Below are positions 18,326-28,126 of a stretch of DNA of 64,000 nucleotides, piece by piece; the first letter of the stretch is position 1; each line of letters begins with the position of its first letter. The position numbers and the translations under genes were made by a program. This DNA is from Vibrio coralliilyticus ATCC BAA-450 (GTDB taxonomy: Bacteria > Pseudomonadota > Gammaproteobacteria > Enterobacterales > Vibrionaceae). Location: contig NZ_ACZN01000014.1 in the NCBI RefSeq assembly GCF_000176135.1, forward strand, positions 62,001 to 126,000. Direction: 5' to 3'. The notes beneath the pieces are model-generated. The model saw only the letters and a program-made list of their open reading frames with translations, ran no database searches and was not told where the DNA came from.

Positions 18326-18823
18326 TCACCATGTGCAATGGAATACCTTACTCAAGGTCGGCTTCTCTGGTTTGGGAGTGTGGGTGGGAGGTGGCGGCGC
18401 AATGCGTAATAGCTGAGTGCTAAAGTGGGTTGGAAGATTTCCACTTCGACCATAGAGTGACAGTTGGATGGCTTGTTCCTCTAACTGAAATTCCACTTCT
18501 TGATTACATGGAGGGGAGAAGGTTTGTGCGAGAGCGGCTTTGGCTAGGTGACGTTCAAACGGCGCTAGTGGGGTCGTCGCAATACACAGTGTTTGACCTG
18601 GTTCTAGTTCAGCGAGAAAGTCGAGGCTGAGCGGGTGTTGAGAAAAAGCCCGATGAATGTCAGTGCTACAGCCGACATAAATTAAGTTGAGCAGCCTGAG
18701 CGTGTTACGGTCAACGGCAAACTCACAGGTATAAACAAGATACAGTCCGCCAATTTTTGGCAGTCGGTGGCGATGGCGATACAACCAGTAGCCGTCAAAG
18801 GTCATTTCTAGAATTTTCATCAT
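18326..18823 (-). CDS. GIY-YIG superfamily nuclease-like protein
   Basis: A 165-residue protein carrying the GIY-YIG landmarks in order: GGLYLVYT (GIY strand), NLIYVGCSTDIHRAF (YIG strand plus the catalytic Arg), FERHLAKAAL (metal-binding Glu helix) and FSPPCN (closing Asn). All four expected active-site positions appear filled, though the GIY and YIG strands are separated by a longer loop than usual. A proline-rich C-terminal tail follows. Family members cut DNA, but many small stand-alone versions have no known role. GGAG precedes the ATG. Confidence 0.72.
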   Translation of the reverse strand: MMKILEMTFDGYWLYRHRHRLPKIGGLYLVYTCEFAVDRNTLRLLNLIYVGCSTDIHRAFSQHPLSLDFLAELEPGQTLCIATTPLAPFERHLAKAALAQTFSPPCNQEVEFQLEEQAIQLSLYGRSGNLPTHFSTQLLRIAPPPPTHTPKPEKPTLSKVFHCTW

Positions 18824-19019
18824 GTGGTCTCCAAATAAAGGTCACAAGCGGCGTGTCATTGCCCTCCAGTGTCGCTAAAACCTCTCTTCAATAACGGACA
18901 AAGAGGAGGCAATTTATGTCGTCCTGAACGCTTGGCTGAAAACTGCGCTGTTTTGTCTGATTTTAGCGAAACGCTCCGTCTAAAGTAGGACGCTTACGTC
19001 CATGTGAAGAGCAGGAAAG

Positions 19020-19784
19020 ATGAATTGGATTACAAATGTGATAATGGCAGTCGCAAGTGCTCTGTTAGCGTCAGGGGCACAAGGTAAAATTACGCTTCAT
19101 GAACCAAATTATTTCACTTTTGGCTATGTTGACCAGGTCAATACTAGCGTCGCAGTTGAAGGGGAGCATGGGGAGTATCAAGGAATGAAAAACACTGAAG
19201 CGAAATTTCAGTTCAGTCTGAAATTCCCTCTCTTTGAACAGCGAGATAGGGCCATTATGGGGGCATTCACGCAGACGTCTTTTTGGCAATTAGGCAACAC
19301 TGACCGATCTTCTCCTTTTAGAGACAGCAATTACCGTCCAGAACTCTTTAGCCTGCATCATGTGAGCCGCAGGCTAAGCGTATCTCAAGGCTATCGTCAT
19401 CAGTCGAATGGACGAGGGGGCGCACTCTCTCGGAGCTGGGAGCGTTACTTTTTGGCCATGCACTTCGATACGGGCTCTTGGGGGATGACTCTTCAAGGGT
19501 GGCATGCGTTCGCACTGAGTGATAATCCTGATATTTCCCACTTTATTCCTCCGTGGCAGTTGGATGTGAACGTCCCCATTGGAAGGGGGGAGTGGGCTGT
19601 TACTGGTGCCTATGGAGGACCTGCATCGCGCGGTTTTATTGAGACTTCAGTGACGCATCCGCTAACCCATGATCTGGCGGTGTTTGCCCAGTATCGCTCA
19701 GGATATGGGGACTCATTGCTGGATTATCGAACTCGTAACACCCGCATTACATTAGGATTCCGACTGTTCCCTTCACGCTTCTGA
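19020..19784 (+). CDS. pldA: Outer-membrane phospholipase A (OMPLA/PldA) family
   Basis: A 254-residue outer-membrane barrel after a signal peptide (ALLASGAQG). The OMPLA signature is present as RHQSNGRGGALSRSWER: His127 and Ser129 match the catalytic His142 and Ser144 of E. coli PldA. The position of catalytic Asn156 is Glu141 here. Alternating-residue beta strands run to a C-terminal FRLFPSRF. PldA hydrolyses phospholipids that reach the outer leaflet and is active as a Ca2+-bound dimer. The Asn-to-Glu change may alter but need not abolish activity. The gene stands alone; AGGAAAG precedes the ATG. Confidence 0.83.
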   Translation: MNWITNVIMAVASALLASGAQGKITLHEPNYFTFGYVDQVNTSVAVEGEHGEYQGMKNTEAKFQFSLKFPLFEQRDRAIMGAFTQTSFWQLGNTDRSSPFRDSNYRPELFSLHHVSRRLSVSQGYRHQSNGRGGALSRSWERYFLAMHFDTGSWGMTLQGWHAFALSDNPDISHFIPPWQLDVNVPIGRGEWAVTGAYGGPASRGFIETSVTHPLTHDLAVFAQYRSGYGDSLLDYRTRNTRITLGFRLFPSRF

Positions 19785-19906
19785 TTTCAAGATAGGTCAA
19801 GGATTGTCTCAAAAAGCGTAAGCTTTGGCATGTTTGAAGAGGGAAAGTCTGATTTACTGAGTATATAAATTCAACGTTATGCATATCTTATTGCTAAGAA
19901 GGATGA

Positions 19907-21772
19907 GTGGTAGTCATACGATCTTTTAAATCGAAAATCTTGGTCGCGACCTCGTCGCTCTTGCTTGCTTGTCTCATTATCCTGACATCGCTTTCCTACT
20001 TTCTCGTCTCTTCAGACGCCAAAAAGCACATAGAGACAATTTCCGACCTCAAACTGCAGATCCTGACTGATGGTATTGCGCAATGGGCGTCGTCGTTCAC
20101 ACACGCTGTCGAACAAGTGGCGCCGGACTTTTCAATCGATCGTCGTGATCTTCAAATCCAATTGATGGTGGAGCAAATACAAAAAGCGACCCGAGCCAGC
20201 GAAGTGCTAGTCGCTTTCCAAGACGGGCGCTCTTATCACTCTGACACTGGGATCGGTAATGTGTATTTTTACGACCCACGCAAAGAAGCGTGGTACCAAG
20301 GTGCATCTCGCGCGAAAGCAATGACATTGAGCAGCAACGAGACCGCGTTACAAGTATCGGTGCCATTTTACTATGAAGGCAAGCATCGTGGTGTATTGAA
20401 AGCAACCAAGCCACTCAATGAGTTGCATTCTTTCATCGAAAAAGCGGAGCAACATGATGTAGATATCTATCTGCAGAATAATCACGGTGACGTACTTTAC
20501 AGTTCATTACCTCTGCAGGGTACACCGCTATTCACGAGTGACGTCAGCCATATCGCATCTGGAGAGCTACAGAAAAGAGAGCAGGTCATTGAAGGCGTTT
20601 TGACTTCGGTGTACCAACAAACGGTAGCTATTTCCCAAGCGAACGTGTGGACTCTGAGTGTAGCTACTCCTAACAGTGTGGCGTTCGCGAGTCTTACCCA
20701 GATGACTCGTGATATGGGAGCTTTGACGGTGGGTATAGTGATCTTAGGGACAGGTTTTATGGTGTGGCTATTGAGCTACCTATGTCGACCTTTAGAGAGT
20801 CTGGCCAGCATGATTACGGACTTGGCTTCGGGGAGCAGTGATTTAACTCGTCGACTGACGTTACCTAAGGAGACCGAATTCGCTGAAATTGCACTTAATG
20901 TCAACCAATTTGCGGACAAATTGCACGGCACAATAAACACAGTAAAGAGCCTCAATGAGCAATTGCATGAAGGCGCACAGCAAACCTCTAGTGATGCCAA
21001 TGGTGTGTCCGATGTCGCAAAGCGCCAGCTTGACAAATTGGAACAGTTGTCAGTGGCCATGGAACAGCTCTCCGCCTCTTCTCACTCGGTGGCTGATATC
21101 GCATACCAAGCGGCGGAGTCGGCAAAGTTAGCGCAAACATCTGTTTCACAAGGACGTACCGTTGTGCATGAAACACGTCGAGCGATTGCATCGATGTCGG
21201 GGGAAATCAAAGATGCGGCCAATGTTATTGAACGGGTTCAAGCGAATGCAAACGACATTGAGCACGTGATGTCGGTGATCGAGGATATCGCAGAACAAAC
21301 CAACCTTTTGGCACTGAACGCCGCTATTGAAGCTGCTAGAGCAGGCGAATCTGGTCGCGGGTTTGCGGTAGTCGCCGACGAAGTCCGTTCCTTGGCCAAA
21401 CGAACTCAGGACTCCACACGGCAGATCCAGCAATCCGTCATCCAACTGCGAGACAGTGCGATGGCTGCCAGTCATGTGATGAAGCAGAGTTTGATCACGG
21501 CAGATACCACCGTCAAACAGGGTGAGGCGTCACACCAGATGCTCGAGGAAGTTGAAATGTCTGTTCTGACGATTTCGGACTTGATCAACGACACAGAAAT
21601 GGCGGCAGACCAGCAAAAGACAGTGGCATTGGAAGTTAGCTCAAACACCAATGATATTAAGGTGTTGTCACAGGGGGTATCGGAGTCCGCCTCACAAACG
21701 CATGAGAGAATGACCTGTCAGATGTCATTGACACTTGCGCAAAAGGACGCCGTTTCAGGCTTTGTCGTTTAA
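19907..21772 (+). CDS. Methyl-accepting chemotaxis protein, Cache type, next to rbsB
   Basis: A 621-residue chemoreceptor with an N-terminal helix ([22 protein letters not shown]), a dCache-type sensor ([30 protein letters not shown]), a second helix ([20 protein letters not shown]), a HAMP domain and the signalling tip [20 protein letters not shown]. It starts with GTG at 19907; AAGGA is only three bases before it, which is unusually close. The rbsB gene begins 16 bases after its stop, which suggests the binding protein presents its sugar to this receptor, as RbsB does to Trg in E. coli. That partnership is inference. Confidence 0.9.
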   Translation: MVVIRSFKSKILVATSSLLLACLIILTSLSYFLVSSDAKKHIETISDLKLQILTDGIAQWASSFTHAVEQVAPDFSIDRRDLQIQLMVEQIQKATRASEVLVAFQDGRSYHSDTGIGNVYFYDPRKEAWYQGASRAKAMTLSSNETALQVSVPFYYEGKHRGVLKATKPLNELHSFIEKAEQHDVDIYLQNNHGDVLYSSLPLQGTPLFTSDVSHIASGELQKREQVIEGVLTSVYQQTVAISQANVWTLSVATPNSVAFASLTQMTRDMGALTVGIVILGTGFMVWLLSYLCRPLESLASMITDLASGSSDLTRRLTLPKETEFAEIALNVNQFADKLHGTINTVKSLNEQLHEGAQQTSSDANGVSDVAKRQLDKLEQLSVAMEQLSASSHSVADIAYQAAESAKLAQTSVSQGRTVVHETRRAIASMSGEIKDAANVIERVQANANDIEHVMSVIEDIAEQTNLLALNAAIEAARAGESGRGFAVVADEVRSLAKRTQDSTRQIQQSVIQLRDSAMAASHVMKQSLITADTTVKQGEASHQMLEEVEMSVLTISDLINDTEMAADQQKTVALEVSSNTNDIKVLSQGVSESASQTHERMTCQMSLTLAQKDAVSGFVV

Positions 21773-21787
21773 CTAAAGGAGAACTAA

Positions 21788-22675
21788 ATGAAACATTATG
21801 TGATTAGAACCGTTGGCGTTTTAGCTGGACTTATTGCGTCATTTGCTCAGGCTCAAGAGACGTTAGCGTTGGTGATTTCGAGTCTCAACAATCCGTTTTT
21901 TGTCACGATGAAAGAGGGGGCAGAGCAACGAGCTAATCAATTGGGGTACCGTTTGATTGTTCTTGACTCCCATAACGATCCAGCAAAAGAACTCGCAATT
22001 GTCGAAGATTTGTTGGTACGCCAAGTGGATGCTTTGCTCCTTAACCCGACAGACAGTGATGCTTCTTCCGCATCGGTTCGCGCTGCCAACAGAGCGTCTG
22101 TGCCTGTGTTTACCTTAGACAGAACCGTAAGTCATGGCGAGGTGGTCTCTCATATTGCATCCGACAATGTTCGTGGTGGATACCTAGCGGGCCAGTTTTT
22201 AGCAGAACAGTTAGGGCATGGTGCCTCCGTCGTGCAATTGGAAGGCTTGCCAGGTACGTCAGCTGCACGAGAACGAGGACAAGGATTTATCTCGGCAGCC
22301 GAACAATTAGAGTTTGAGGTTTTAGGGAGTCAGCCCGCCGACTTTGATCGCAGTAAGGGGCTAAGTGTGATGGAGAATCTATTGGTTTCGTATCCCGAGG
22401 TTCAAGCTGTGTTTGCCCAAAACGATGAAATGGCGCTCGGAGCATCCAGAGCCGTTATGGCTGCGCAGAAATCTGTCATTATTATTGGTTTTGACGGCAC
22501 AGATGAGGGAATTAAGGCAGTAAGTGAGAAGATCATACATGCCACAATCGCACAGCAACCTAAACTGCTTGGTTCGACCGCGGTTGCGACCGTTCAGCGA
22601 TTTATGATGAACCATTCTGTTGATGCTTATATCCCGGTTGAACTGAAGTTGATCACTGGTCCAACGCCCAAATAA
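21788..22675 (+). CDS. rbsB: Ribose-type periplasmic sugar-binding protein
   Basis: A 295-residue periplasmic binding protein with a signal peptide (GLIASFAQA). It follows E. coli RbsB closely: LNNPFF near the mature N-terminus, [32 protein letters not shown] and IIGFDGT. The ribose-contacting Asn, Phe, Arg, Asn, Asp and Gln positions of RbsB all appear unchanged, so it probably binds ribose or a close analogue such as AI-2. No rbsA or rbsC transporter gene is nearby. Its position after a chemoreceptor and before a diguanylate cyclase points to a sensory role. AAGGAG precedes the ATG. Confidence 0.88.
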   Translation: MKHYVIRTVGVLAGLIASFAQAQETLALVISSLNNPFFVTMKEGAEQRANQLGYRLIVLDSHNDPAKELAIVEDLLVRQVDALLLNPTDSDASSASVRAANRASVPVFTLDRTVSHGEVVSHIASDNVRGGYLAGQFLAEQLGHGASVVQLEGLPGTSAARERGQGFISAAEQLEFEVLGSQPADFDRSKGLSVMENLLVSYPEVQAVFAQNDEMALGASRAVMAAQKSVIIIGFDGTDEGIKAVSEKIIHATIAQQPKLLGSTAVATVQRFMMNHSVDAYIPVELKLITGPTPK

Positions 22676-22731
22676 CGCCTTTGGAAGGATATGGTAGACG
22701 GATGGAATTTAAGGAGCGCTAAACGGGAGGA

Positions 22732-23664
22732 ATGACAGTGCGTAGCTTGGAGGATATTGAGGTATTTTTGGATTATTTGGGGGATGCGGTGGTGGTGGTG
22801 GACGAGGAATCGAACGTCGTATTCGCCAACAGTGCTAGCCAAAAGCTGTTTCAATACACCAAGCAGGAGTTTGTGTCCTTAAAGGTAGAACAACTAATGG
22901 CGAATCACGGGGTTCGAGAAGGCCACAACGACAGAATGCGAACGTATATTCGAAATCAGCACCCCTCTCGGACAATTCAGCGTTCTTCCTCCCCGATTCT
23001 AGTGAGAGAGGCGATCCCATGCGTGCGTGCTAATGGGCAAGTCTTCAATGCGCGCGTATCCGTATCGAGTATTGAAGCAGGCGGTTCACGATATGGAATG
23101 GCTATCATTCATGACTACTCCAGTGTCTACGACCTCATATCGAAGCTTAACCAGGACGCGGTTACGGATAAGCTGACAGGGTTGTTTAACGGACGTTACC
23201 TCGAAGACTGGCTGACGCGATCACCGAAAAGCAATACATCAGTGGGGGTCGCCTATTGTGATTTAGGCAAGTTTAAGCACATCAACGATCAATATGGCCA
23301 CAAGTGCGGGGATACCGTGCTGCGGGAATTTTCGGTACGACTTAAACAGATGCTTAGACCACAAGATAAAGCGATACGAGTGGGGGGAGATGAGTTTTTG
23401 GTGTTGTTCGAGTTGCAATCGAAAGGCCAAGGACGTGACGAAATGAGGATTAAAGCTGATGCATTGTGCAGTGTCCTGGCTGCGCCGTTTTATCTGCCGG
23501 ATAAGCGCTTGAACGTCTCACTTGTTATGAATATGGGGCTGGGAGTTTACCCGGAGGACCACCCAGAATGGGAGGTACTGATCGATCGATGTGATAAGGC
23601 TATGTACGCCTCTAAGGCACAATCGATGCCTTATCTGTTTGTCCAGGATATCCCGTCCCAATAA
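22732..23664 (+). CDS. PAS-GGDEF diguanylate cyclase
   Basis: A 310-residue soluble protein. Residues 5-125 form a PAS domain (LGDAVVVVDEESNVVFANSA). Residues 140-305 form a GGDEF domain with DKLTGLFNGRYL, the metal-binding YCDLGKFKHIND, the intact active-site motif VGGDEF and the closing DKAMYASK. It should make c-di-GMP from GTP. No RxxD inhibitory site is evident ahead of the motif. GGGAGGA lies immediately before the ATG. It is 56 bases after rbsB and may belong to the same transcript. Confidence 0.9.
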   Translation: MTVRSLEDIEVFLDYLGDAVVVVDEESNVVFANSASQKLFQYTKQEFVSLKVEQLMANHGVREGHNDRMRTYIRNQHPSRTIQRSSSPILVREAIPCVRANGQVFNARVSVSSIEAGGSRYGMAIIHDYSSVYDLISKLNQDAVTDKLTGLFNGRYLEDWLTRSPKSNTSVGVAYCDLGKFKHINDQYGHKCGDTVLREFSVRLKQMLRPQDKAIRVGGDEFLVLFELQSKGQGRDEMRIKADALCSVLAAPFYLPDKRLNVSLVMNMGLGVYPEDHPEWEVLIDRCDKAMYASKAQSMPYLFVQDIPSQ

Positions 23665-23808
23665 CAACACGCTGAAGGCGTGATCAGATTATAAATCGGT
23701 TTTTGTCTTAAATTGCTCTGGATTTGTCCGCTCTAAAGTTCTTGATAGTTTTATCATCGTTAGAAAGCCACCTAACCAAGCTATTTACAAACCATTTTGG
23801 TGATTTCA

Positions 23809-25056
23809 ATGACAAAAGATAGTGTCCTAACCCCACCTAATACTTTGATGGGACGCCGCAGACTTTCAATTCATGACCGACACAAAATGGAACAGCTGAC
23901 GTCAAAAGTGATGACACGGTACCATTTGTGGCTCGTCAATCATAAGTACGCGTTACAGCATGCAGATGACCTTTTTTTGGACGAGCAATGGACGAAATCT
24001 AGGGGGCTCTCGGAAGAGGATGAGGCCATCAGCCAGCGCTTCAAACGAGAATTGCTTGAATGTGAACAAGCGAGCCAGTCCAGCCGTCAAGACGCGCATG
24101 CGGAAAAACTCAAAGTCCAGTCTCGCGTGATGCAGAACGTTGAAAATACCCTGAAAGCAAGGTTGGCCACTTTATTCCAGGAAGCCGATCTCTCGAAGCT
24201 ACTGAATCCAGTACCCGATTTCAGCTACTTGGTGAGCGTGGCCTACCAGCCCTCGTTATCATTCAGTCGCTTGTATCCGATGTGTGAGCTCAACCGAGCG
24301 TTGTCTAAGCAAGTTATCCACTTAGCCAAAAGCCCTCGTTTCTCGATGAAAGGCACTCGCCGTACGACAGCTCTAGACGACCCGAAGGTAGCTCTCGCAC
24401 AATTGGGAATAGAAAACTGTCGGCGGTTCCTTCCCTTGCTGATGGCCCGACCGCTTGCTACACCCACTGATGGGGTCATGAGTTCCATCAGTAATAAAGT
24501 CTGGCAGCATTTACTGGTGTGTGCCAATGCTACCCACCACCGGCTTGAAGAGGCTGGCGTTGTTTCTCCAGAGCAGGGCATGTTACTTGGTACGATCAGA
24601 CATCTTGGGCTCTTAGTGGTGATTAATCACTTTCAAACACAATTTGAAGAAGCGCTGCTGCAAGTGATGCAAGACTATCGACAGAGTAACTGTATGACGG
24701 AGTATTTTGCTTGCAGTGAGATAAAAATGCCCTTGGTGTTGCTGCCACAGCTCCTACAAAGGCATGAGAGAGGGATCGTTGAGCGTTTGATCGCACACAT
24801 AGATTGGGGGCCGAGCGCAATGCCCCTAGCTAGAGCATTGCTGGAAGATTTGGAGGACGCTCCTCTGGACACTCGTTCAATCTATGGAGTAGCACTGGGC
24901 CAAGGAAGAGCGTTCGCAGTGTTCGATAACATGGATAAAAATCAGATCTTTCCGACCAAATTTGCCCCTCATTGGTTTGCTAATGTACGCCTGAGTGGGG
25001 AGGCTTTGTCAAAGCTGCAGCAAAGCCATCCAGGCATGCTGAAGCCATACCAATAG
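23809..25056 (+). CDS. HDOD-domain signalling protein
   Basis: A 415-residue protein whose region from about residue 135 to 350 resembles an HDOD domain: LSKLLNPVPDF, SLSFSRLYPMCELNRALSKQVIHLAKSPRF, ALAQLGIENCRRFLPLLMARP and GTIRHLGLLVV. HDOD proteins are HD-domain relatives that usually lack metal ligands and act as signalling or regulatory partners. The N-terminal 130 residues are helical and unassigned. ATG 23809 is preferred; an in-frame TTG at 23797 is also possible. The gene is 11 bases before the EAL gene, so the two are co-transcribed. Confidence 0.72.
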   Translation: MTKDSVLTPPNTLMGRRRLSIHDRHKMEQLTSKVMTRYHLWLVNHKYALQHADDLFLDEQWTKSRGLSEEDEAISQRFKRELLECEQASQSSRQDAHAEKLKVQSRVMQNVENTLKARLATLFQEADLSKLLNPVPDFSYLVSVAYQPSLSFSRLYPMCELNRALSKQVIHLAKSPRFSMKGTRRTTALDDPKVALAQLGIENCRRFLPLLMARPLATPTDGVMSSISNKVWQHLLVCANATHHRLEEAGVVSPEQGMLLGTIRHLGLLVVINHFQTQFEEALLQVMQDYRQSNCMTEYFACSEIKMPLVLLPQLLQRHERGIVERLIAHIDWGPSAMPLARALLEDLEDAPLDTRSIYGVALGQGRAFAVFDNMDKNQIFPTKFAPHWFANVRLSGEALSKLQQSHPGMLKPYQ

Positions 25057-25067
25057 CAGAGGTGAGA

Positions 25068-26747
25068 ATGGAAGCCCACGAAGGACTGCTCGATCAAAGG
25101 GTCAAGTTGCTGAACGTATTTGATACGGGAAGCGAGGGATTATGGTTGATGCGAATGAATGGGAGGATTCGTTACTACAACGACGACTTTTATCATCAAT
25201 TTGATATTGTTCAAGAAGATGCTGATGTAGAAGACTGGATCCGGCTTATTCATCCTCTGGATATCGAAACGTTTCGCACGCAAATGCATCATCACGCAAT
25301 GGCCAAAGAGGAACGGGTAGTGTCCGAGTACAGAGTGCAGAACCGGCAAGGTCAGTATCTTTGGATAGAGGCCTCTGGAGTCATGATGGTGGATGAGGAA
25401 GGTGCATTCATGGTCGGTTGCCATCGCAATATTTCCGATCGAAAATTGATGCAGGACTATCTGTACCAAACGGCGTATTTCGACCCTGTTTCTGGCTTGA
25501 TGAACCGTAACAAGCTGAGGGTAGATCTCCTAGAGGAACGCGTCGATTTAGAGGGGCAAATTTTGCAGTTAGCCATCCAACGTTCTCACCTCTATTCGCG
25601 TCAGTATGGACAATCGGTGGAGGACGAATTTGTCTCGGCTATTCATGCCTTTATGCTCAAACAAAACCTCGAAAGCTATACGTTTTATCGACTGAAATCG
25701 GGTGTCTACGCAGTCCTCATGTCGATGAATATGTCAGTCAACGCACTGCGAGCTCTTGCCATGAAAATGCGCGTTTTTTTTGCCGACTTTGGTTCGTCCA
25801 GCAAGATATTTGTTGGCGATGAATTAGCGATTGGCGGAGTGTTCATTTGCCAAACTACTTCGGCTGAGAAAACGCTGGAAATTTTGGATAAGACGTGTGA
25901 TTACGCGGGACGACAATGCGCTGGTCGAGTGGCCATTTATCATGGAGAGGTTCAGCAACATATTGAACGGTTTTTTACCATTCAGGAGTCGTTAAAATCG
26001 GCGATCGAGTCACAGCAAATATCAATAGCTTTGCAGCCCATTTGTCTGGCTGGATCGATGAGAACGGTCAGCTACGAAGCGCTGGCTCGATGGACGCACC
26101 CTGACATTGGTTCCGTAACGCCAGATGAGTTTATCCCGTTGGCAGAGGAGCAAGGATTGATCCATGCTTTGGGCCTGAGCGTGCTGGAACAAGCATGTCA
26201 ATTTTTGTCAATGTCCGATCGACAAGGCCAGCCAGCAATCAAGGTCAACGTGAATGTTTCTGCGTTGCAGATTATGCGACACGATTTTGCGAAAAAAGCC
26301 ATGCAAGTGCTCCGAAGACAGGGACTGCCCGCTGAACGTATTACGTTAGAGATCACCGAATCGGTATTGCTTGATGCCGATGAGAGTATTGTTAAGAAAT
26401 TGTACCGGTTGCGAGCGTTAGGGTTTCAACTCTCGTTGGACGATTTTGGGTCTGGTTACAGCTCCGTTTACGGGCTGTTCAACTTGCCATTCAACCAAAT
26501 TAAAATCGACAAACTTATCATCTCTGAAGCGCAGCATAATCGCTCATGTCAGGCTTTTATCCGTTTTCTGACCGATCTTGGTGAGGTCAATGGGATAGAT
26601 ATTGTCGCTGAAGGACTCGAGCATCAACACCAAATCGATCAATGTGCCACCTTGAATGTTTCCCACCTACAGGGATTTGCGATCGAGCACCCGGCAGCTA
26701 TCACACAATGGCAGGCTCGTTTTGCTTGCGATCAATTGAGTAAATAG
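25068..26747 (+). CDS. PAS-(degenerate GGDEF)-EAL c-di-GMP phosphodiesterase
   Basis: A 559-residue protein: PAS/PAC (residues about 15-130, ending VGCHRNISDRK), a GGDEF-like domain that has lost its motif (RLKSGVYAVLM), then an EAL domain (about 305-555). The EAL residues are all present: YEALARW, NVNVS, LEITES, LDDFGSGYSS, IKID, VAEGLE and LQGF. It should hydrolyse c-di-GMP to pGpG. ATG 25068 follows AGAGGTGA. It is sandwiched between the HDOD gene (11 bases) and the M4 protease gene (2 bases), an operon that links c-di-GMP breakdown to a secreted protease. A paralogue with a broken active site lies at 37130. Confidence 0.9.
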   Translation: MEAHEGLLDQRVKLLNVFDTGSEGLWLMRMNGRIRYYNDDFYHQFDIVQEDADVEDWIRLIHPLDIETFRTQMHHHAMAKEERVVSEYRVQNRQGQYLWIEASGVMMVDEEGAFMVGCHRNISDRKLMQDYLYQTAYFDPVSGLMNRNKLRVDLLEERVDLEGQILQLAIQRSHLYSRQYGQSVEDEFVSAIHAFMLKQNLESYTFYRLKSGVYAVLMSMNMSVNALRALAMKMRVFFADFGSSSKIFVGDELAIGGVFICQTTSAEKTLEILDKTCDYAGRQCAGRVAIYHGEVQQHIERFFTIQESLKSAIESQQISIALQPICLAGSMRTVSYEALARWTHPDIGSVTPDEFIPLAEEQGLIHALGLSVLEQACQFLSMSDRQGQPAIKVNVNVSALQIMRHDFAKKAMQVLRRQGLPAERITLEITESVLLDADESIVKKLYRLRALGFQLSLDDFGSGYSSVYGLFNLPFNQIKIDKLIISEAQHNRSCQAFIRFLTDLGEVNGIDIVAEGLEHQHQIDQCATLNVSHLQGFAIEHPAAITQWQARFACDQLSK

Positions 26748-26749
26748 AA

Positions 26750-28105
26750 TTGCGTAAATCAACAGTGGGCCTAGCATTGGCAGGGCTGACGTCCTGCGGT
26801 GGTGGGGGCTCCTCGAGTACCGACATGCATCTTCAGACGTTGCCAACATTAATCATGGCGTTTGTGGATACCCAGAACCATAAACAAGTCATTTCGGGAG
26901 ATCTGGAAATTCGACAAACGCGTCGCGAGCCCCTTTTGCTCAACGGACCTGCCACTTTAACAGTATCACTTGGTAGTCAAGACATAGTGGAGCAAACCAT
27001 CACGAGTTTACCGACTACGATTTCAATTCCAGAGTCTTCGTTGAATACAGCTCTTGTCGACCGTTTGTTAGTGAAGTTGGAGAGCGAACAGTTTATCAAC
27101 GTGCAGCAAGCAGTTCGATTTTTCGATGCGTCCGGCGAGATTGAGGTTCAGGGGCCAGGAGGCAACGCCAAGCAGGCTTGGCTCTATGGTATTGAGCGTC
27201 CTTCGTTGCGTGTTACTCGCAGGGGCAATCATTGTTACCTTAACAATGGCATAGTTGCAGTGATTGACATGCAGAATACCACCGACCCACAAAGTTCGCC
27301 TATGGCGGCAAATCGCATAGACGATGATACCTATCAGCCCTATAATTTTGACTGTTCGGCGTCGACATACCATGCTCAAAAGAGTATCAGTGACAGTGGG
27401 GGTATTTGGACATACTCGGCGTTAAATGATGCTCTGTATTATGGAACGATAGTGCACAACATGTTTGTCCATTATCTTGGAGAACCACCGTTAGATCATC
27501 AAATCCGCTTGCGGGTACATTACGGTCCCCGTTCGTCAGTCCGGGCGTTTTGGGATGGAGCTTATGCTAACTTTTCTGATGCCTATCCATTTCAATACTC
27601 GACGGCGTCCCTAGATATTATCGCGCACGAAGTCGCCCATGGGGTGCTGCTGCGCCTATCCTCGATGTCTTACACCACACCGTTAGGTCTAGATGCGCAA
27701 ACTCTATCGGAAGCGTTCAGTGATCTATCAGGCGTAATGGCTAAGCACTGGCTTGATCCGACTACCAACCTTTGGTGGCATGGTGAAGAAACCGACGGCT
27801 CAATTCGTAAATTGAACCAAATTCAAACCGAATCCGCCGCAGTGTCAAGCTATCTGGATTACGCCACTGCGGGCAACAATCCGTACTTGAGAATAGGATT
27901 GATCACCTACCCATTTTATCTACTGTCGCAGAAGTGGGGGGTAGAATCGACATATCAGGTTTATATTGATGCTACTCGGTGCTGGACAGCTGAGTCGACA
28001 TTGATTGACGGGGCACGGTGCATCGTGTCATCCGCTGGTCAATTAGGGTATCCGACGTCTGATGTTTATGAAGCTTTTGACGCAGTCAACATGCCGCTGT
28101 TATAA
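26750..28105 (+). CDS. M4-type (thermolysin-like) metalloprotease lipoprotein
   Basis: A 451-residue lipoprotein protease. LAGLTSC followed by GGGGSSS is a lipobox (Cys16) and linker, so the protein is anchored to a membrane outside the cytoplasm. The zinc motif HEVAHG (His293, Glu294, His297) and the third ligand in LSEAFSDLSG (Glu321) mark a gluzincin of the M4 type. The usual M4 propeptide is short or missing. It starts with TTG two bases after the EAL stop codon, with no good ribosome-binding site, which suggests translational coupling. The substrate is unknown. A hairpin overlaps its stop codon. Confidence 0.82.
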   Translation: MRKSTVGLALAGLTSCGGGGSSSTDMHLQTLPTLIMAFVDTQNHKQVISGDLEIRQTRREPLLLNGPATLTVSLGSQDIVEQTITSLPTTISIPESSLNTALVDRLLVKLESEQFINVQQAVRFFDASGEIEVQGPGGNAKQAWLYGIERPSLRVTRRGNHCYLNNGIVAVIDMQNTTDPQSSPMAANRIDDDTYQPYNFDCSASTYHAQKSISDSGGIWTYSALNDALYYGTIVHNMFVHYLGEPPLDHQIRLRVHYGPRSSVRAFWDGAYANFSDAYPFQYSTASLDIIAHEVAHGVLLRLSSMSYTTPLGLDAQTLSEAFSDLSGVMAKHWLDPTTNLWWHGEETDGSIRKLNQIQTESAAVSSYLDYATAGNNPYLRIGLITYPFYLLSQKWGVESTYQVYIDATRCWTAESTLIDGARCIVSSAGQLGYPTSDVYEAFDAVNMPLL

Positions 28106-28115
28106 GCAGCGGCAT
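28091..28115. terminator. Hairpin at the protease stop codon
   Basis: ATGCCGCTG pairs with CAGCGGCAT (9 bp, 7-base loop) across the TAA. It lacks a T run, but it lies between two convergent genes and may act as a weak terminator or stabilise the mRNA end. Confidence 0.5.
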
Positions 28116-28126
28116 GGCTGAGTACA

